Part shown: positions 45,668 through 59,280 of the stretch, one piece after another
Layout of the letters: each line of letters begins with the position of its first letter
Numbering within the stretch: the stretch's first letter is position 1
Position numbers and translations under genes: made by a program
Notes under the pieces: generated by a model
What the model was told of the DNA's origin: nothing
Database searches by the model: none
What the model saw: only the letters and a program-made list of their open reading frames with translations
NCBI GenBank assembly: GCA_012064385.1
Contig: QRDG01000534.1
Coordinates: 1,198,086 to 1,262,085, forward strand
Origin: Puccinellia tenuiflora
Lineage: Eukaryota; Streptophyta; Magnoliopsida; Poales; Poaceae
Length of the DNA stretch: 64,000 nucleotides
Direction: 5' to 3'

Positions 45668-48043
45668 GCATCCCTAAGCTTAACCTAGACTCGTCCTTGA
45701 GTATAAAGGTGATAAAACCAACATGGACTTTGCATTTTAATACTATCAATGGATATCAAAAATGATTACTATTGCTACATAGAGTCAAATGATTCATTCT
45801 TCAGAGGAGTAGCAATATACAAGATGGATTATAAAGTGATATCAAATATTCAATGAAAGGATGTTCAATGATAATTCACAAAGTGTAACATAGAAGAAAG
45901 TACTATGGACCAAATGTATGCATAATGAAGAGTAAAAACATCCTATAATGGTCATAGAGTACTCTTATGAAATCTGAATATAAAAGATGGACACTTTGGA
46001 AAGATATATAAATGAGTAGAGGTAAAACATGAATAAGTTTCATCTAACTTCCAAATGCTTCTACTTAAGTTAATGTTTGCAATGTGGTATTCATTGGTAT
46101 GAAGCTCTCATTACCCCTATCATAGCATCTTGAATGGTTAAAGTTTAAAGTGAAAGCAAATATGAGTAGTGTGCTTGACAAAGTATGGGTTGAATGCCTC
46201 ATGCCCCGTGAATACGAGTACCTACACCACGGTGTTACTCAACTCGGGCCACCAAGCAAGTTCAAGTTAAAGTCATTGTAAGTAATATAATAGCGTCATC
46301 AAGAGCGTCAACTGGGGTACCTCTTGTCCCAGGACATGGAACAAGCCCATGTCAAAATGACAAGACAAAAAAACCTAATGAACAATCTCAACACCCTTTT
46401 TATTTACTATTGGTATAGCTTTTTATTATGAGGTGCATCACTGAAGGTTCACCATAGCATGTAAGTAAATTTTCACCATGAATGATGCATGGCTTAGATT
46501 AGCGGCCCAGGCGTCTCTCTAGCCATTTATACAAACTCCTCAAACTTACTAAGTTTCCGCATTTATTTGGCACGATGATAAGCATCCATAAACAAAAGTA
46601 CATGATATCAACTAAATATAAGAGCACGTTGAAAGCTTGCCATGTGACAGCACATATGAGCTAACTCCCAACCAAGACTCTTGTCAAGCTCACAACTTCA
46701 TAATTTTAATCACAATGGTTCATGTTTACTAAGTGCAATAAAAGTAAGGTGTGAGAGCTTTTTAGCCAACTTTTCCCATAACAATCAATAACATAAGCAT
46801 TTTAATTCATAGGTATAAATAATACAAAGTAACATGATAAACATAATCGGAATAGCATAAAGCTAATAGGTAGATATGGTGGACTCACTGGAAAAACTTT
46901 GGTTGAAGGTGTTGGACAACAAGTTTTTGCTTGTTGGAATTTTTGGGCTAGCAAGAGGGAGAAAGTTGACTGTCTAAATGCATGCATAAGTGTCCATAGA
47001 ACTAACCAATCCATGTTAAACAAAGTAAAGTAGCATTCAGCATCAAACATGAATAAGAGATAGCTCTTGATAAAACACTAGTAAATTAATACTCATTAAA
47101 AGCACATGATTCATGCAACTATATGTATCTTTTTGAATCAACTCAAACATCCCTTTCCCAATATTTTTTAATAACATCCAACTTAATTCAACCCAAATTT
47201 CCAGTAGCTCTCTCATATAAAATGATAGTGGTGGTATCAAGACAAACAAAAATAAAACCAAAATAAAAAGCAAATAAAAGACGGTCCAAGTTTATGCGAT
47301 AAAGTGCATTGATCGAAAAACATAAGTTAGATGTGTGCAAACCGAGAGTGTATTGGTCCAGTGGGGTTGTCTTCACATCCCCAAGCTTATGGTCTTCACC
47401 ATCCTTGGATAGCTCTTGGTGCATCTCCTCTAATCCCTGTGAAAAAAACTTCAAAACACCGTTTCTCCCATTTCTTTTCTGTGGGGTGACATTAGTAGTG
47501 ATAGACAAATGAATTGCTTGCTGCATAAAATCCTTAAACAAAAATTCATATGAATTTCCAGAAAGTGTATAATGTTGTATGCCTACTTATAAACTCAATT
47601 GGATCAAAAAGATTCAAGTTAAAAGTTCAAAGAATGCATCAAACAAAATGGGACAGAATCTGTCCAGAAAAATAGCAGCAGGAAAACGCATTTTTATACC
47701 CTACTTAAATATGTCCAAAAATTCTGAAACCATTCATTCTTACAGAGTACGAAAAGTTGCATCTACAGTTAAAATATCAGCTCATTCGGAGTTACAGAAT
47801 AGGAGTGAAAAATCATACCGTGCACAGATTCGTGCTGGAATAAAATCTCCGAATACAATAAGCAACTTTTTCAATCCAAAATGGGTAAAACTTGGCACTT
47901 TATTAAAAATTCCAGAAACAAAAATAAAAACCAAATCTCTTGTTACAGCAAGAGGACACAAAGAAAATCAACAATAAAAACAACCGGGTTGCCTCCCGTA
48001 AAGCGCTTTCTTTATAGCCATATAGCTAGGCATGATAGTTTTA
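45668..48043 (-). other. Non-coding internal region of element C
   Basis: AT-rich, no coding signal on either strand beyond short chance ORFs. It includes the purine junction at the LTR and a CCCCAAGCTTATGG motif near 47379, like the junction copies seen in element A. Confidence 0.6.
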
Positions 48044-48090
48044 ATGATGCTCACATAGGAATAAGAATTGAAATGCAAAAGAGAGCATCA
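48044..48090 (-). other. Hairpin downstream of ORF-X in element C
   Basis: GATGCTC (48046-48052) pairs with GAGCATC (48083-48089). It is the positional equivalent of the 11-base stem at 5094-5141 in element A, between the ORF-X stop and the GGAGGCAACC tract. Confidence 0.6.
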
Positions 48091-48107
48091 AGAGAAAAAT
48101 ATGAAAC

Positions 48108-48558
48108 TCATTTAAGTCTAACCCACTTCCTATGCATTGGGATCTTGTAAGAAAATAAATCATTGAAACACAAAGCAGGTAGCATAGGAAGATAAAACGA
48201 GAGCAATTTCAAGACTTTGAACTTAAAGAGAGGAAACGTAATAATATTGAAATATTTAGAACCATGTTTTGTCCTCTCATAATAGTTACAAGTAGTGGAA
48301 CCAAATTTGATAAAACAACTATTAGATTGGTGCAACTTTGCAAACTTAGGAACATATAAAGGATTATTAAAACTATCATGTAAGATATTAGCATGTTTTC
48401 CTCTCTCAAAATAATTGCAAGAAACATCATAAACATGATGGTTGTGGGTGGAATGGTTATTAGTGCAAGATAATTTCAGCCCGCATATGTACTTTTCAAC
48501 ATATAAAAGCTTCTCCTCCATGGTGTGAATAGGAGAATTCAAAAATAAAGTAGGACTC
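48108..48558 (-). pseudogene. ORF-X homologue of element C, 5'-truncated
   Basis: The last 150 codons of a minus-strand ORF that opens at the junction with the LTR at 48559, so its true start is lost. The final ~58 residues repeat the C-terminal block of the ORF at 4349-5083: YYERxKHG, FPLF, KVL, LPML, ALCFNDLFSYK and PMHRK-x-VRLK. It also contains two related NY(F/Y)ER-x-KH motifs about 50 residues apart. The upstream parts of the two ORFs look very different. Function unknown; not a known pol or env domain. Confidence 0.6.
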
Positions 48559-48658
48559 TGATACATCTCAAACGTATCTATAATTTTTTAGTGATCCATG
48601 CTAGTTTTGTGATATTGTCACATGTTTTTACTGTCATTTATATCATTTTTATGCATTT
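48559..48658 (+). repeat. Start of a second Athila-like LTR
   Basis: TGATACATCTCAAACGTATC and the following 80 bases match the first 100 bases of the LTR at 1026 with divergence. It cuts element C on the left and is itself cut at 48659 by LTR E. The remainder should lie beyond the right edge of the window. Confidence 0.7.
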
Positions 48659-51398
48659 TGTCACACAACGATCCCATGATCAGTCTGTCGTTGCCCATAA
48701 TCCGAATTGAATACCAAAGTTTACATCCATTACAGTACCGAATTAAAGTCTTACATAATAGGTCACTTAGACCAAGTCTTACATAGTTGCCTTCAAGGGC
48801 CAAATCAAAAGCATTCAGCGGAAGCTACGTAGTAGAAGTCCAACACGTCCTAATGACGACCCGACAGGCAGTTGACTCACGAAGATCCCTAGTTCGCATA
48901 GAAGTCACCATACTCCACTTCGGCGTAGTTCTCCTCGGGATTTGGCTAAGACAATAGCCAGGGACGAAATCAATATGAGTACAATGGGAATTGTACTCGC
49001 AAACTACCCCTAACGTGAGTGTGTACCAGTTTTAGGTTGATTTCTAAGGCACTTTTATTAAACATCTCTATATCTTTATTGAAAAACATCTCTATACCCT
49101 TGTTGAAAAAGATAAGAAGAATTCCATCACTATCTTAAAGAAATCACCATTTTTATTATTTACCCAAAACTCCTCCTTTTTCCCGACCATATTTCATCAT
49201 GGTCCATTTATCTCCAACAACTCATACCACTCCATTTGGTATAGTTGTGTAACATCACCTCCACATTTGTTTCTTTAAATTTACAACTTTTGTAAAAAAA
49301 AAACTTGCACATGGCCTAGGACAGCCTCCCAACTGTCCATATCTGAGGACTCGGCTATTCGAATAGTTTTACCCTCTGCAGAGGTAGCACGCTTTTCCCC
49401 CATTCATCCGGTAACTCATCGTGTCTGCCACGTCCCGCCATACAAGGTGTATGCGAAGTTGAGCCACCGACCATAGCCTGTCCTTCGCTCATGCTAGTAT
49501 AGGACCCTACCGCTACGAATTCACCATTCCTCTGACACCTAGTACAGGATCCCCCGTCGAGGAACCTAGATGTGAGGACTCGTAGTTCTGCCCGGCGAGC
49601 AGAGCCCTTCAATCCCCCGTCCATAAGACAGTGAGACCCAGGTCCGGGGGTAGGTCACCATGACCATCCCCTCGTGGAACGAGGTCATCCTTGTTGTTGA
49701 GGCATCCCATACTAATATGAGCAAATTATATGACTACGCCCGTTCCCATATGTGGGTAGATGTGGTCGCACAGGTTATTGGTTGGTCGTCATAGTACTAG
49801 GACACAATGAGCATTTTTCATAAACATCACCCTTCAACCTTTCTCCACAGCCAGACCGACAATTCGGCCTGTCACTTCTATCCATGGTAGTTTGAAAAGG
49901 AGTTTGGAATAAATCATACTTTTCCCATCCTATTGTTTTAAATCTCTACTCTATATTTCTATATAGGGTGGCAAAAATAGTTTTTCCTGTATGTCTAAAA
50001 AGGTTTTCAAAATCATAACTACTTTTGAATAATTCAAGTGACCAAGTAGATGAATATAAATGCAAGCTCAGTGAAGTAGCTTGCCTTGCTCAACAAAGTG
50101 CTCGGGTTCCTGCTGTTCGAAGTATTCCCCTTCCTCGTAGGCTCCGGCAACGTTCTCATCTATTCGATAATTAAACAATACAAACAATCACTAACCTAAC
50201 CAAGCAAGCATCACATCATTAAAATCATAAACATCACAATTTAGCTACTGCACACACAAGGTAACATAATTTGAATTCAATTTAATTCGATTAACCATTA
50301 TTTAATTATGTCATAATTATGGCAGAAACTAGGGTTTCATGTTTAATTGCATAACTTAAGTTTTGTTGATCAAAAAAATATGAACTAAATTCTACAGAAA
50401 GCTACTGATGTGTAGAAGACAACCTAATTGGATTCAATTTAATTTGAGCTATTAAACTCCTTGTATAATTGTTTTAATCCAGTAAGTCAATATTCTAGTT
50501 TTTGCTACAACTCAAGTTAATTTTATTCAAAAATTAAATCCTTTTAGGGGTAACTAACACTGATTAAATGTGATCTAACAAAATTGGTCCCAACTCATTT
50601 GGATTTACCATTATTTTTTTATAAATGTCTTAGTTTAGAAAGGCTTTCTTTTTTTCAACAGATGCAAATTAATTAATAATGATTAATTAATTCTACAAAA
50701 CTTAGGGAAGCTAAGTTATCACATTACTTAGCTAACAAAATTAGTTTGACATTATTTGGATTAACAGAGTATCAGAAACAAACAAGTTTAGATTTTATAC
50801 CTTCTGTGGAATTTTTAAAACTACTCTTTATTTATTAATCTAAATGAAATGAAACCACTTTGGTGAGTTAGATAATTTCATAATCTTTCCAGAACATATT
50901 TATTTGATTTATTTGGATGTCCAGATCTCGAGATATGAATTTTTAAAGTTGATGCCAGCACTGGAATTCTCTGGAAAAATTAAATTAGATAACCTAACTA
51001 TTCTGGATAATGTTCAAAGTTATGACAGGTGGGGCCTACACGTCAGTGACTCAGCGTGCGCGTTTAAATGAATAAAACGCTGACGGATGGGGTCAGCCCG
51101 TCAGCCCACTTAAACGAAACGGTATGCTGCCGTTGGATCTAGATCCAACGGCCTACGTTCAAAGGCGTCGACGGCGACCTAACTTCGGCGGCGCCACCGC
51201 GCCGGCGGCACGGTGGTGGATGGATTGATCACCTAGGGGGCTCGGGTGGATGCGGGGATGGTGCAGAACGACGGCGGTGGACCGGGGAAGACCTTGGGAG
51301 GACTGGTGCTTGCTGGGGACGGCTGGTTCGTCGGCGTCGAGCTTCCCGTCGCTTCCGTGGCCACGGCGCAACTCCGGCAAGCTCCTGGCGACGACTCT
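48659..51398 (-). repeat. LTR E, minus strand, interrupted
   Basis: It starts TGTCACACAACGATCCC on the plus strand and shows the layout of the large gypsy LTRs in this window: an AT-rich stretch (about 50150-51020), then a GC-rich one (51020-51398). No ORF with a domain. It is cut by the LTR of element D at 51399, so its other end lies beyond 64000. Related to, but not the same as, the 22504-type LTRs. Confidence 0.55.
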
Positions 51399-54300
51399 TG
51401 CGGTGACCTAGCACACCACTGCATGTTGTAGTGCGCAAGTCGTTGACATAACAAATCACAGAAGGACTTATCCATGAATATTACATCCCTCAGAGTAGTA
51501 CAACAGAAACATAGCAAGTCCAAGGTAGCACTATAGGATTACAACAATATTCAATACAAAATCTTGAGAACCTCCTTTATATCAAAGCAAGTCTCATACA
51601 AATGAAATCCAGAAAAGATCCAATTCGTATCACTAAGCTGGAGATTAGCTCTAGCTCTATTCCTAATCCACTACTACTATTGACAGAGCCCTAATCTATT
51701 CCATCTGGAACATCTTTATCCAGGGTTGTACTCCTCCTTCCAATAGATGTTGTCTCCTCCATTGGCAGTGTGGTCTTTAAGTATGCCATTGACACTGCTG
51801 TCTTTGCCCCTCCATTGCCATGGTTGTCGTCATTCTTCCGTTGGTGAAGTAGCGGTCAACTCCTTCAAGCTCCACCAGGTCGACTTGATTCCTTGTGGAA
51901 GACCTCCTCAACATCGTGATGGATATCTAGCAACGTCCTTGATGGCTCCAAAAGTCTAAGCAGGGGGTCAAATGGAAAGGAGTGAGTAACAGCGTTACTC
52001 AGCAAGTTCTAAATATAGAGATAAGGTGTTTTATGCACTAGATACTGCCAAAACCTCGGGTCTTTGGCATAGATGCAAGTTTTTGTAAACATTTCTTCAA
52101 AGGATAGATTTTATTCTGAAAACTATGTCCCAGCCTCCACCGGTCTTGTGAATCCAAATGGGACTCCATTCCAGCCTCGATCTCGTAGTTCCATTCCGGG
52201 AACACGGTTGTGATATCACAAATTTGTTTGTTTGACTCTGCAGAGTTGCATCACTTTACCCAACAGTTGCCTGGCCCTTTATATGCTCTCTTTACACTCC
52301 ATGAGTGTTATAGCTAAGGCTCAGGACATCCAGTCATGTGGAGCTTCTCCCAAATCAACACACATCCGCCCATTTATGATGCGGTAGGGGAATCATGTTC
52401 CATGCATACCCATCACCCCTCCCGAGCTTCCCCACCAATTACCCCGTCGGGCAGGAAGAGCATGCGCTTCCACGCTGTTGGCCTCCGCAACGACCCAACC
52501 CGGTGTAGGCCTACCGAGGATATGCGGATGAGAAAAGAAGCCTCTGACTGACCTTGCCCATACAAAGTCCGTTGGTTGATGCTTTCACTACAGCGAAAGG
52601 ATCACTGGAACAGGGGTTATTAATTTCCTAAGGATATATACCTTCCCATATGATGGAACACCGTACCTATTCATCTTACCATTGTTCTACCACCAACCAA
52701 TAGTATATACCATATCATTCGAAAATACTTTTTCTTTTTGATGCAAGTGAAAGGAACGTATAAGTAACTTTGCAAGTACTTTGATAAAAATACATCAATC
52801 GGTATGCAAGAATGAACTTGCCTATGATAAAGGTGTCAATTCATGTCCTTCGGGGTTCTAGGGTTTGCGGTAAAACCCCGAGATCTGAAAATAGCAATGT
52901 AGTCCTGGTAAGGACTACTGAAACACTGTCAAGATGCTATTATGCATAGATATGAGATGCATCGTAAAATCCCCAAAAATACCCAAGCTCACAAGTGTAA
53001 GCTTTGTTGTACTTGATACTTTGATAACTGAAGTGATTTTAAGGGTTAAGGATTAGTTAGTGTTTATAATTTGTGGGTTGGTTAAATTACTCTGAATTGT
53101 TATGATATCTAGAATTAAGTGTTTACCACTTTTATTGATGTAAAGAATTTATTTATTCAAGTAAATACTTTTCTCTTTGCGAGAAAAACAAGATTTGTAA
53201 TTTTAAGTTATCAATTTTAAGGCCTTTAAGAAAACCTTTCATTAACATCATGAAGTAGTTATTTATTCAAATTTTATTTACTTGACTAACTTTCAAATAT
53301 TATCAACACAAGGGTGAATGATTTTAGATGGATTCTTCTTGGTGTGTTTTACCTAGGATGAGTAACAGGACAGTCATTTATAGAATGTAATAAAGTTCAA
53401 ATTATATATTTTGAACTTAGTACTCAAATTGATTTTAGAAAACAATTGTTTTTTAAAATAGTTCAATTCATTTCCACTTAAGGATTCTTGAATTTTTTAG
53501 GATAATTCAATTCATGTCCACTTAAAGATCTTTGAATTATTCACACAAGAAATCTTTGCAAAACTTAATTTTGGAATTAATTCAAATCATATCCACTTAA
53601 GGATTTTTGAATTTTTCATTCAAGAAAACTTTTTCAATAAGTGAAATAAAAATCATATTCGGAATCCTTATAAAATTTTGAGTTGAAAACATATTTTTAT
53701 TTTATTTTTAGGATTATATTTGAATTTTTCAGAGTTTGGGTGAGGATTTTAAATTGTTTGAATTTGGATGAATTTTAGTATGGGCTGGCTAAAATACCAA
53801 AATGACCCTCTGGTCGTTTTGATTGGAGTGGGTCGAACCCAACCATTTGGGCCGAGCCCAAACAGTTACTGGGTCGAACCCGACCCAACTCTTACTCCTC
53901 TCTCTCATTCCTCTCACGCACACGCACGCACGAGGACAACCTCTCGTTCCCCTTCTCCTTCTCACGCACGCGGGCGCCGCCGCCGTCGCCACCCTCTGCT
54001 CCAGCCGGCTCCGGCCACGTCTGCTGTCGTGGGGCCCTGCTACTGCTCCACCGCCTCCTTCTCTTCTGATTCCCCATCAAGGCTCTCCATCTGCGTGCTC
54101 CAAACAAGATCGTCCGCTGAACCCTAACCCTAGCCGCTGCTGCCACTCACGATTCCGGCACCGCCAGCTCCTATCGCCGCCACCCTGCAGTCTCGCACCG
54201 GCTACGCCTCCTTCGACTTCCTCTCTTCTCCAGGCTATCTGCCCCCGACACCCTCGAGCTCTGCTCGACAGCGCCTTCTCGGTGCGCTGCTCCGTGTCGA

Positions 54301-57300
54301 CCACGGCCTCCACCTCGAACCCCTGCTCGACCTGCTACTTAACCTCGCCTTCACTCCGATGCCAGTGGGACGGTAGTACATCGCTGCAACCCCGACATCC
54401 ACCTCTGACGACGGGTGGTAGTGGACATGGTGGTGTGGTGGTGGTCTGGTGGATGGTAGTGGTGCGGTGGTGCTGTGAATGCTGCTCTTCTGCTGCTGCT
54501 GTCACCGACGGGATGGCGGTGTTGCCATCACCGCAACCTCGGCGACCCACGCCTACCTCAGCTCCATGCCCTGCTTTGGCTACAACTGCTCGAGGTGCTC
54601 TCTTCTGTGACCGGCTAGTGAGCCGATGAATTGTGTCCGTGATGAACTAATTGGTATGTGATGAACTGAGTACTAGTGGCTATGGTACTGTCACTTGCAA
54701 TCTTGCTGATGACAGATGGTCTCGGTGTTGATCTAGGGTTTCTGGACATGTCAATTATCCAATTGGATGTCCTGAATGTGCTTAAGATCATGTGTTTTCT
54801 TCCAATTTAAGTTACAGGAGCTTTTTAGTGCTTTCCTGTGCTTCTTCAGAGCAAATACTTGCTCTGCTGTGTTATGTGCTTGTGATGAGCTTCTTAGCTC
54901 TGAAGCTAGAGCTTTAAAAAGCTTTACTGTAATTTTATCCTACTCTTGTGTGCAATTTAATTGAATTAGGGTATATACTGCTATTTGAAACCTCCTCAGA
55001 GTGTACACAAGCAATATAACATCCCCGATACAAACTATTTTGTGCTAAGAGCTGTGATCTATCAAGTCTAGCTGTGTCCAGCATTTCTGGTAGCTTTTCT
55101 TGGTAAATTTTGATAAGAACAGATATAAAATACACTTGATCTTGTTGTTTAGATACTTTTGTAATTTCTTGGCTGCTACCAATGATGCAAAGGCTGAGGC
55201 ATATCTTTTTGATAAGAACAGATATTAGTGTGGCTTTTATTCTCTGTGATGATTCAGTATAGCAACTCTATGCAAGTCTGAGAGATACACTTCTTTCTAT
55301 CCTCCTAGTTGAGATCTAGTTGAAGGGTAATTGGAATGATTTACAGATGTATTCTTGGATAGATTTTAATGTGCTGCCCTGCTCTCCTCTCTTTCTGGCA
55401 CTATCCTGTCATTCACAGAACTTGCTAGCACCTCTCCTCTGCCTAACACACACAAAGAATTAACCTACTGTTGTTGAGCAGCTTGGTCTTCTGGAAAATG
55501 ATGATAACCTGCGTCATGTGGTTAGCCTGCTCCTCCTCGCAGCTTCAATGTTCCTAGGGTGTATTATCTAGCTGCAAATTATTTCAGTGGATGTTCTTGT
55601 GTTCTTGAAATATAGATGATCTGATGTGAGCAAAGGATGATGTGTTCTTGCTGTTTTGATGCTGTAGAAATAGTAGAGTATTGATGATAGATGAATTTCT
55701 TGATGTAGGGAAGATTTGATACGGCTGAGAGGTGTAGTGCTGCTAGGGCAGTGGCTTGTACAGCTGCTGTCCTGTTTATATACTGATGGCTGGTTGTTGT
55801 GGTGGTGACACACAACTAGGTGACTACTCATTTGCATTGGTGAGTAAGGTGCTTGGGTGTCAAGCCCTCATGTATGAGCATTCCTTGAGGTTCAAGTTAA
55901 GTTAGATATTTTGGTTATAGATAGGGATGACTTGTCATTGGTCTTATCTCCTTGTGAGATTTATTCTTGAGCAAGACAAGTGGTAATTGTCACTAGATGG
56001 ACTTGTGGGCTGATTCTCCTATGTGGGCTTGTGAAATACTAGTGGCTTTGCAAGTTATGGGTGGTGATCTTGTTGGCTTTACATTTCGGATTTGTGGGCT
56101 TTATAGATTAGCTTATTTTCTTCCTTGGTAATTAATTTCAATTACCATGTGGGCTTTGTTCTTATTGGTTCTTGATACCAATAGAGAACAATTTAATTGT
56201 GGGCTTTTCTTTATTAGGAATTTGACTAGATTAGAGGGATACAAAAATGTTGCCTTGTTGACTAAAGATAGTTGGATCAATTCTATTTGTCTTCGTCACA
56301 TATTGCCTTTGTTGCTTGCTCAAATGGATCAATGTTGCCTTCTTCTCTTTGCTGCCCATTTGCTTTTAGATGATCCAAAGATCCATTGCTGCCTTAGATA
56401 TAATTCCCTCTAATCACCACTTGGGTATTAGGACAAGTTCCTAATATCCAGTAGTCGAATTCCAACACAAAGTTTTGCCTCACCCTTGTGATGAAGGCAA
56501 ACATTTTAATTAAGAAACATTTCTTTTGTCTTTGTTTAATTTTAGATGATTTTCAATTGCTTCATGTATGTAAAAGGAATTTGTCAACAAAGGGGCCAGC
56601 TTTGCTTCCATCTTATTTTACATAGCATAAAACCTTTGAATTTCACAATTTCTAGAGAAGTTGATAAGAACAGATACTTGCTTCAATTCCTTTCTTTCTG
56701 TTCTTCTTCTTGTGCGCAGGAATTCAAGAATAAGATGTGGGAGATAAGAAGATCAAGATAAGTTGAGAAGATCAAAAATGAATTGAAGATATAGTTTAAG
56801 ATTTAGTTTAGGAATTTTCTTTCTTGTTGGATGAGATATGTACTTATTCGATTAAATGTTGTAATATTCATTTATTCATTGAATTCCACTTGTAATGTTT
56901 GATCTTGTGTCCATTTTTGTATCTATAAAGACTTTGGATGTTCGTATTTGAAATTTGAGATGAGTATACTGATAAGAAAAGATAAGATTGAAATTAGGAC
57001 ATGATGTGATTGAATTGTAATATGATCATGTATGTGTTAATGTGATGAATTGAGATGAGATCATAATAGATGTTTGTTGGATTTGTATGTTCATATAGAT
57101 GAGATTATGGGTGTGTCTTCTGTTCAATTGAATTATAGCTGGTCATATTGTAAATTGTGTTTGGAAGTGTTGAAAATTAGGAAAGGTCATGTTTAAAATC
57201 ATTGCACCTTGACAATCGACTAATTTGACTAATTAGTCTATCGAGTAATAACTCTTTTCTTGTTTTGTGATTTCAATTTAATTTGGTATAAAGGTCATCT

Positions 57301-57482
57301 CGAAGTTTGTTGCACTTGACAGGATGATCTAAACTCTAACCCATCGAGTCGAGCGAAACATCGATCACTATGTCTCCTTTATTTTAAAAGCGCGAAAATT
57401 TTCCGCATTTTCAGATGCATGCTATGCGAATGCACAAATTCTAGTTCTACCCTTTCTGCTCTCTAAACTACGGGATATTACA
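51399..57482 (-). repeat. 3' LTR of element D
   Basis: On the minus strand it runs from TGTAATATCCCGTAG (57482) to GGTCACCGCA (51399), 6084 bp. The GC-rich part (about 53880-54630) has a long plus-strand ORF that is antisense to the element and broken in the other LTR copy, so it is not treated as a gene. Confidence 0.88.
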
Positions 57483-59100
57483 TCCTCTCCCCCTTAAACT
57501 AAACTTCGTCCCGAAGTTTTGACTCTCTCGCGTAGAATAGAATAGAAAGAACTTCTGCAGATATGATCTCTCAAACTCCTTTCTGATGTGGACGTATATT
57601 TAAGTGATCCCTTGTCCAAAATCCTTCTGTACATCCTCCACTGATTCATACTTCCATCTGCCAACTGTCATCGATTATTTGATAAATTCCAAGAATCTTA
57701 CTACTCTTTCATGTATCTCGGATTGTCCATTTCAGACATTCTTGCAGTATCCCTGGCTTTATAGCCTTCTGTCGAAGATCCTTTTCTACATCCTTATAAG
57801 ATCTTCAGATATGTTCGTTGGTACACTTCCTTATAATCAGAATACTAAAGGGACTTTACTTCTAAGGGTAAGCTCATCGCCTAGGCTCCAGAACCTCTTA
57901 GATAACTGTCCTTACTGGCAGTATAGAACATAATTCTTCTTAAGTGGTTTGCTTCCTCCGAATGGATTAGACACAAGTACTCCATCCAACCATAAATATT
58001 CTATCATACAGGTAGTCCAACGTCACTTGTATTCAGGGTGAACAATCCTTTTGATGTCCATCTCCTCGTATCCTGGTATTGACACGGTATACCTTCTCAT
58101 CCTTGAACACTAGTTCTTTTTATTCCATCTACTTTAGATCCTCTAGTTATAGCTCCTATGATCACTGGACTCCTTGCGATTTTCAACCTCCAAATCTCAT
58201 CTGCCTCTTTTACTTCAGAAAAGAATTCTGACAATGCTCATTCTTACGAAGAACTTCTAGAGCATTGATAATTAGTTCAGCACTATCTCAGTCTAAGTAT
58301 TCCTTCCAAACTTCGTGTTGTCTTAAACCAAGTACTATCCAATACACTTGTTCACTCTCTCCCTTGGAATTTCCTAATACTTCCTCCGTTAACCGTGTGT
58401 CATTCAAACTTTATTCGGTTAGCTCCATTCAATCAAGCTTCATAATTCACATTTCTGCTCAACTTCCACTATCTATACCTCATGGTCTCAGGAAGAACAC
58501 AAGGTATATCCAACATATTGTGGATCCCCAGTATCGTTCTCCGGTAAAGAGATACTACTATAAGGTTTCTAACAGTTTCCCGAAAAATTTATGGTATGTC
58601 CACCATCCGAGTGGTTGGTTCTAAGATGTCCATCCTCTTGATAATACAACTTTCTCCATAGTTACTCCCGATATAAATGGTGACTTTGCAACTTGGCATC
58701 ATATCTATGAGACATCTTCTTCCAAATTGGTCCACCTTCGCTTATCGTTAATCCATGACAAAATAGAATCTTCTCCCATGGTTCTGATGTTCTTCTCAAC
58801 ATTGACTTTTTTAATTGCACTTCTTGACATAATTGATATGTCATTCCTGGAATATCAACGTGCTTCCATCCAGGTGCTTCACTTCCGTCATCTCTTGTTG
58901 GCTTATCCTTATTTATCGGTTGTCTTTCTCACCACTCTCCCTTGTAAACTGTCTTTGTATCCAACACAAAGTTTCTCCTGGTAGATGTCCAATCTCTAAT
59001 CCTGAACTCTTGTTTGGCGGTTTATTCCTTCACTCCCATTTCTAGTAATGCCTCAGAATAGATGACCAACTCCCCTTTTATTCTTCAAGAACTGAAAATA
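57483..59100 (-). other. Decayed internal region of element D
   Basis: No pol domain could be identified in any frame. The first 13 bases on the LTR side are the polypurine tract in complement. Confidence 0.5.
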
Positions 59101-59109
59101 TCCACGTTC

Positions 59110-59280
59110 TTCCAACTTCCAGCCTCCTTTCTCTTCAACCTTATGGTACTCTTAGATACATAAGTGTTGCTAAACTTCTTCTTGAACTCAATCCAAGTAG
59201 TATCAATACCTCCTTATTGCTCCAAATATAACCTCTTCCACCATGTTACGACAAATCCATATGTATTCTGCATATTTCCT
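59110..59280 (-). pseudogene. gag: Gag core remnant of element D
   Basis: One minus-strand frame reads TYGFVVTWWKRLYLEQ, an in-frame TAA (59214-59216), then GGIDTTWIEFKKKFSNTYVS and IRLKRKEA. The order WW, TW-x-EF-x-x-x-F and K-R-x-E matches the gag core of the array element (GSWWESH, TWTEFRTAF, LKRREF). Flanking frames are broken. This is the only coding relic recognised inside element D. Confidence 0.55.

Larger units (their letters stand above)
44103..48558 (-). mobile_element. Gypsy element C, 3' part, minus strand
   Basis: The 3' LTR occupies 44103-45667. On the minus strand, CTCAAGGACGAGTCTAGGTT followed by AAGCTTAGGGATGC immediately precedes the LTR start TGATGCATGT at 45667, the same purine junction type as in element A. 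The internal region carries the GGAGGCAACC tract (about 47990), a hairpin and the C-terminal block of ORF-X. Everything upstream of that ORF is missing, because a plus-strand Athila-like LTR begins at 48559. No pol motif seen. Confidence 0.75.

Noticed and set aside
47579..47977. 132-codon plus-strand ORF in element C
   Set aside because: It is antisense to the element and in a region that is non-coding in the related element A; composition is AT-driven lysine/asparagine.
53823..54629. 268-codon plus-strand ORF, with an overlapping 119-codon ORF, in the left LTR of element D
   Set aside because: It is antisense to the element, Pro/Ser/Thr/Arg-rich from GC-rich LTR sequence, has no domain, and the equivalent frame is broken in the second LTR copy (63104-63361).
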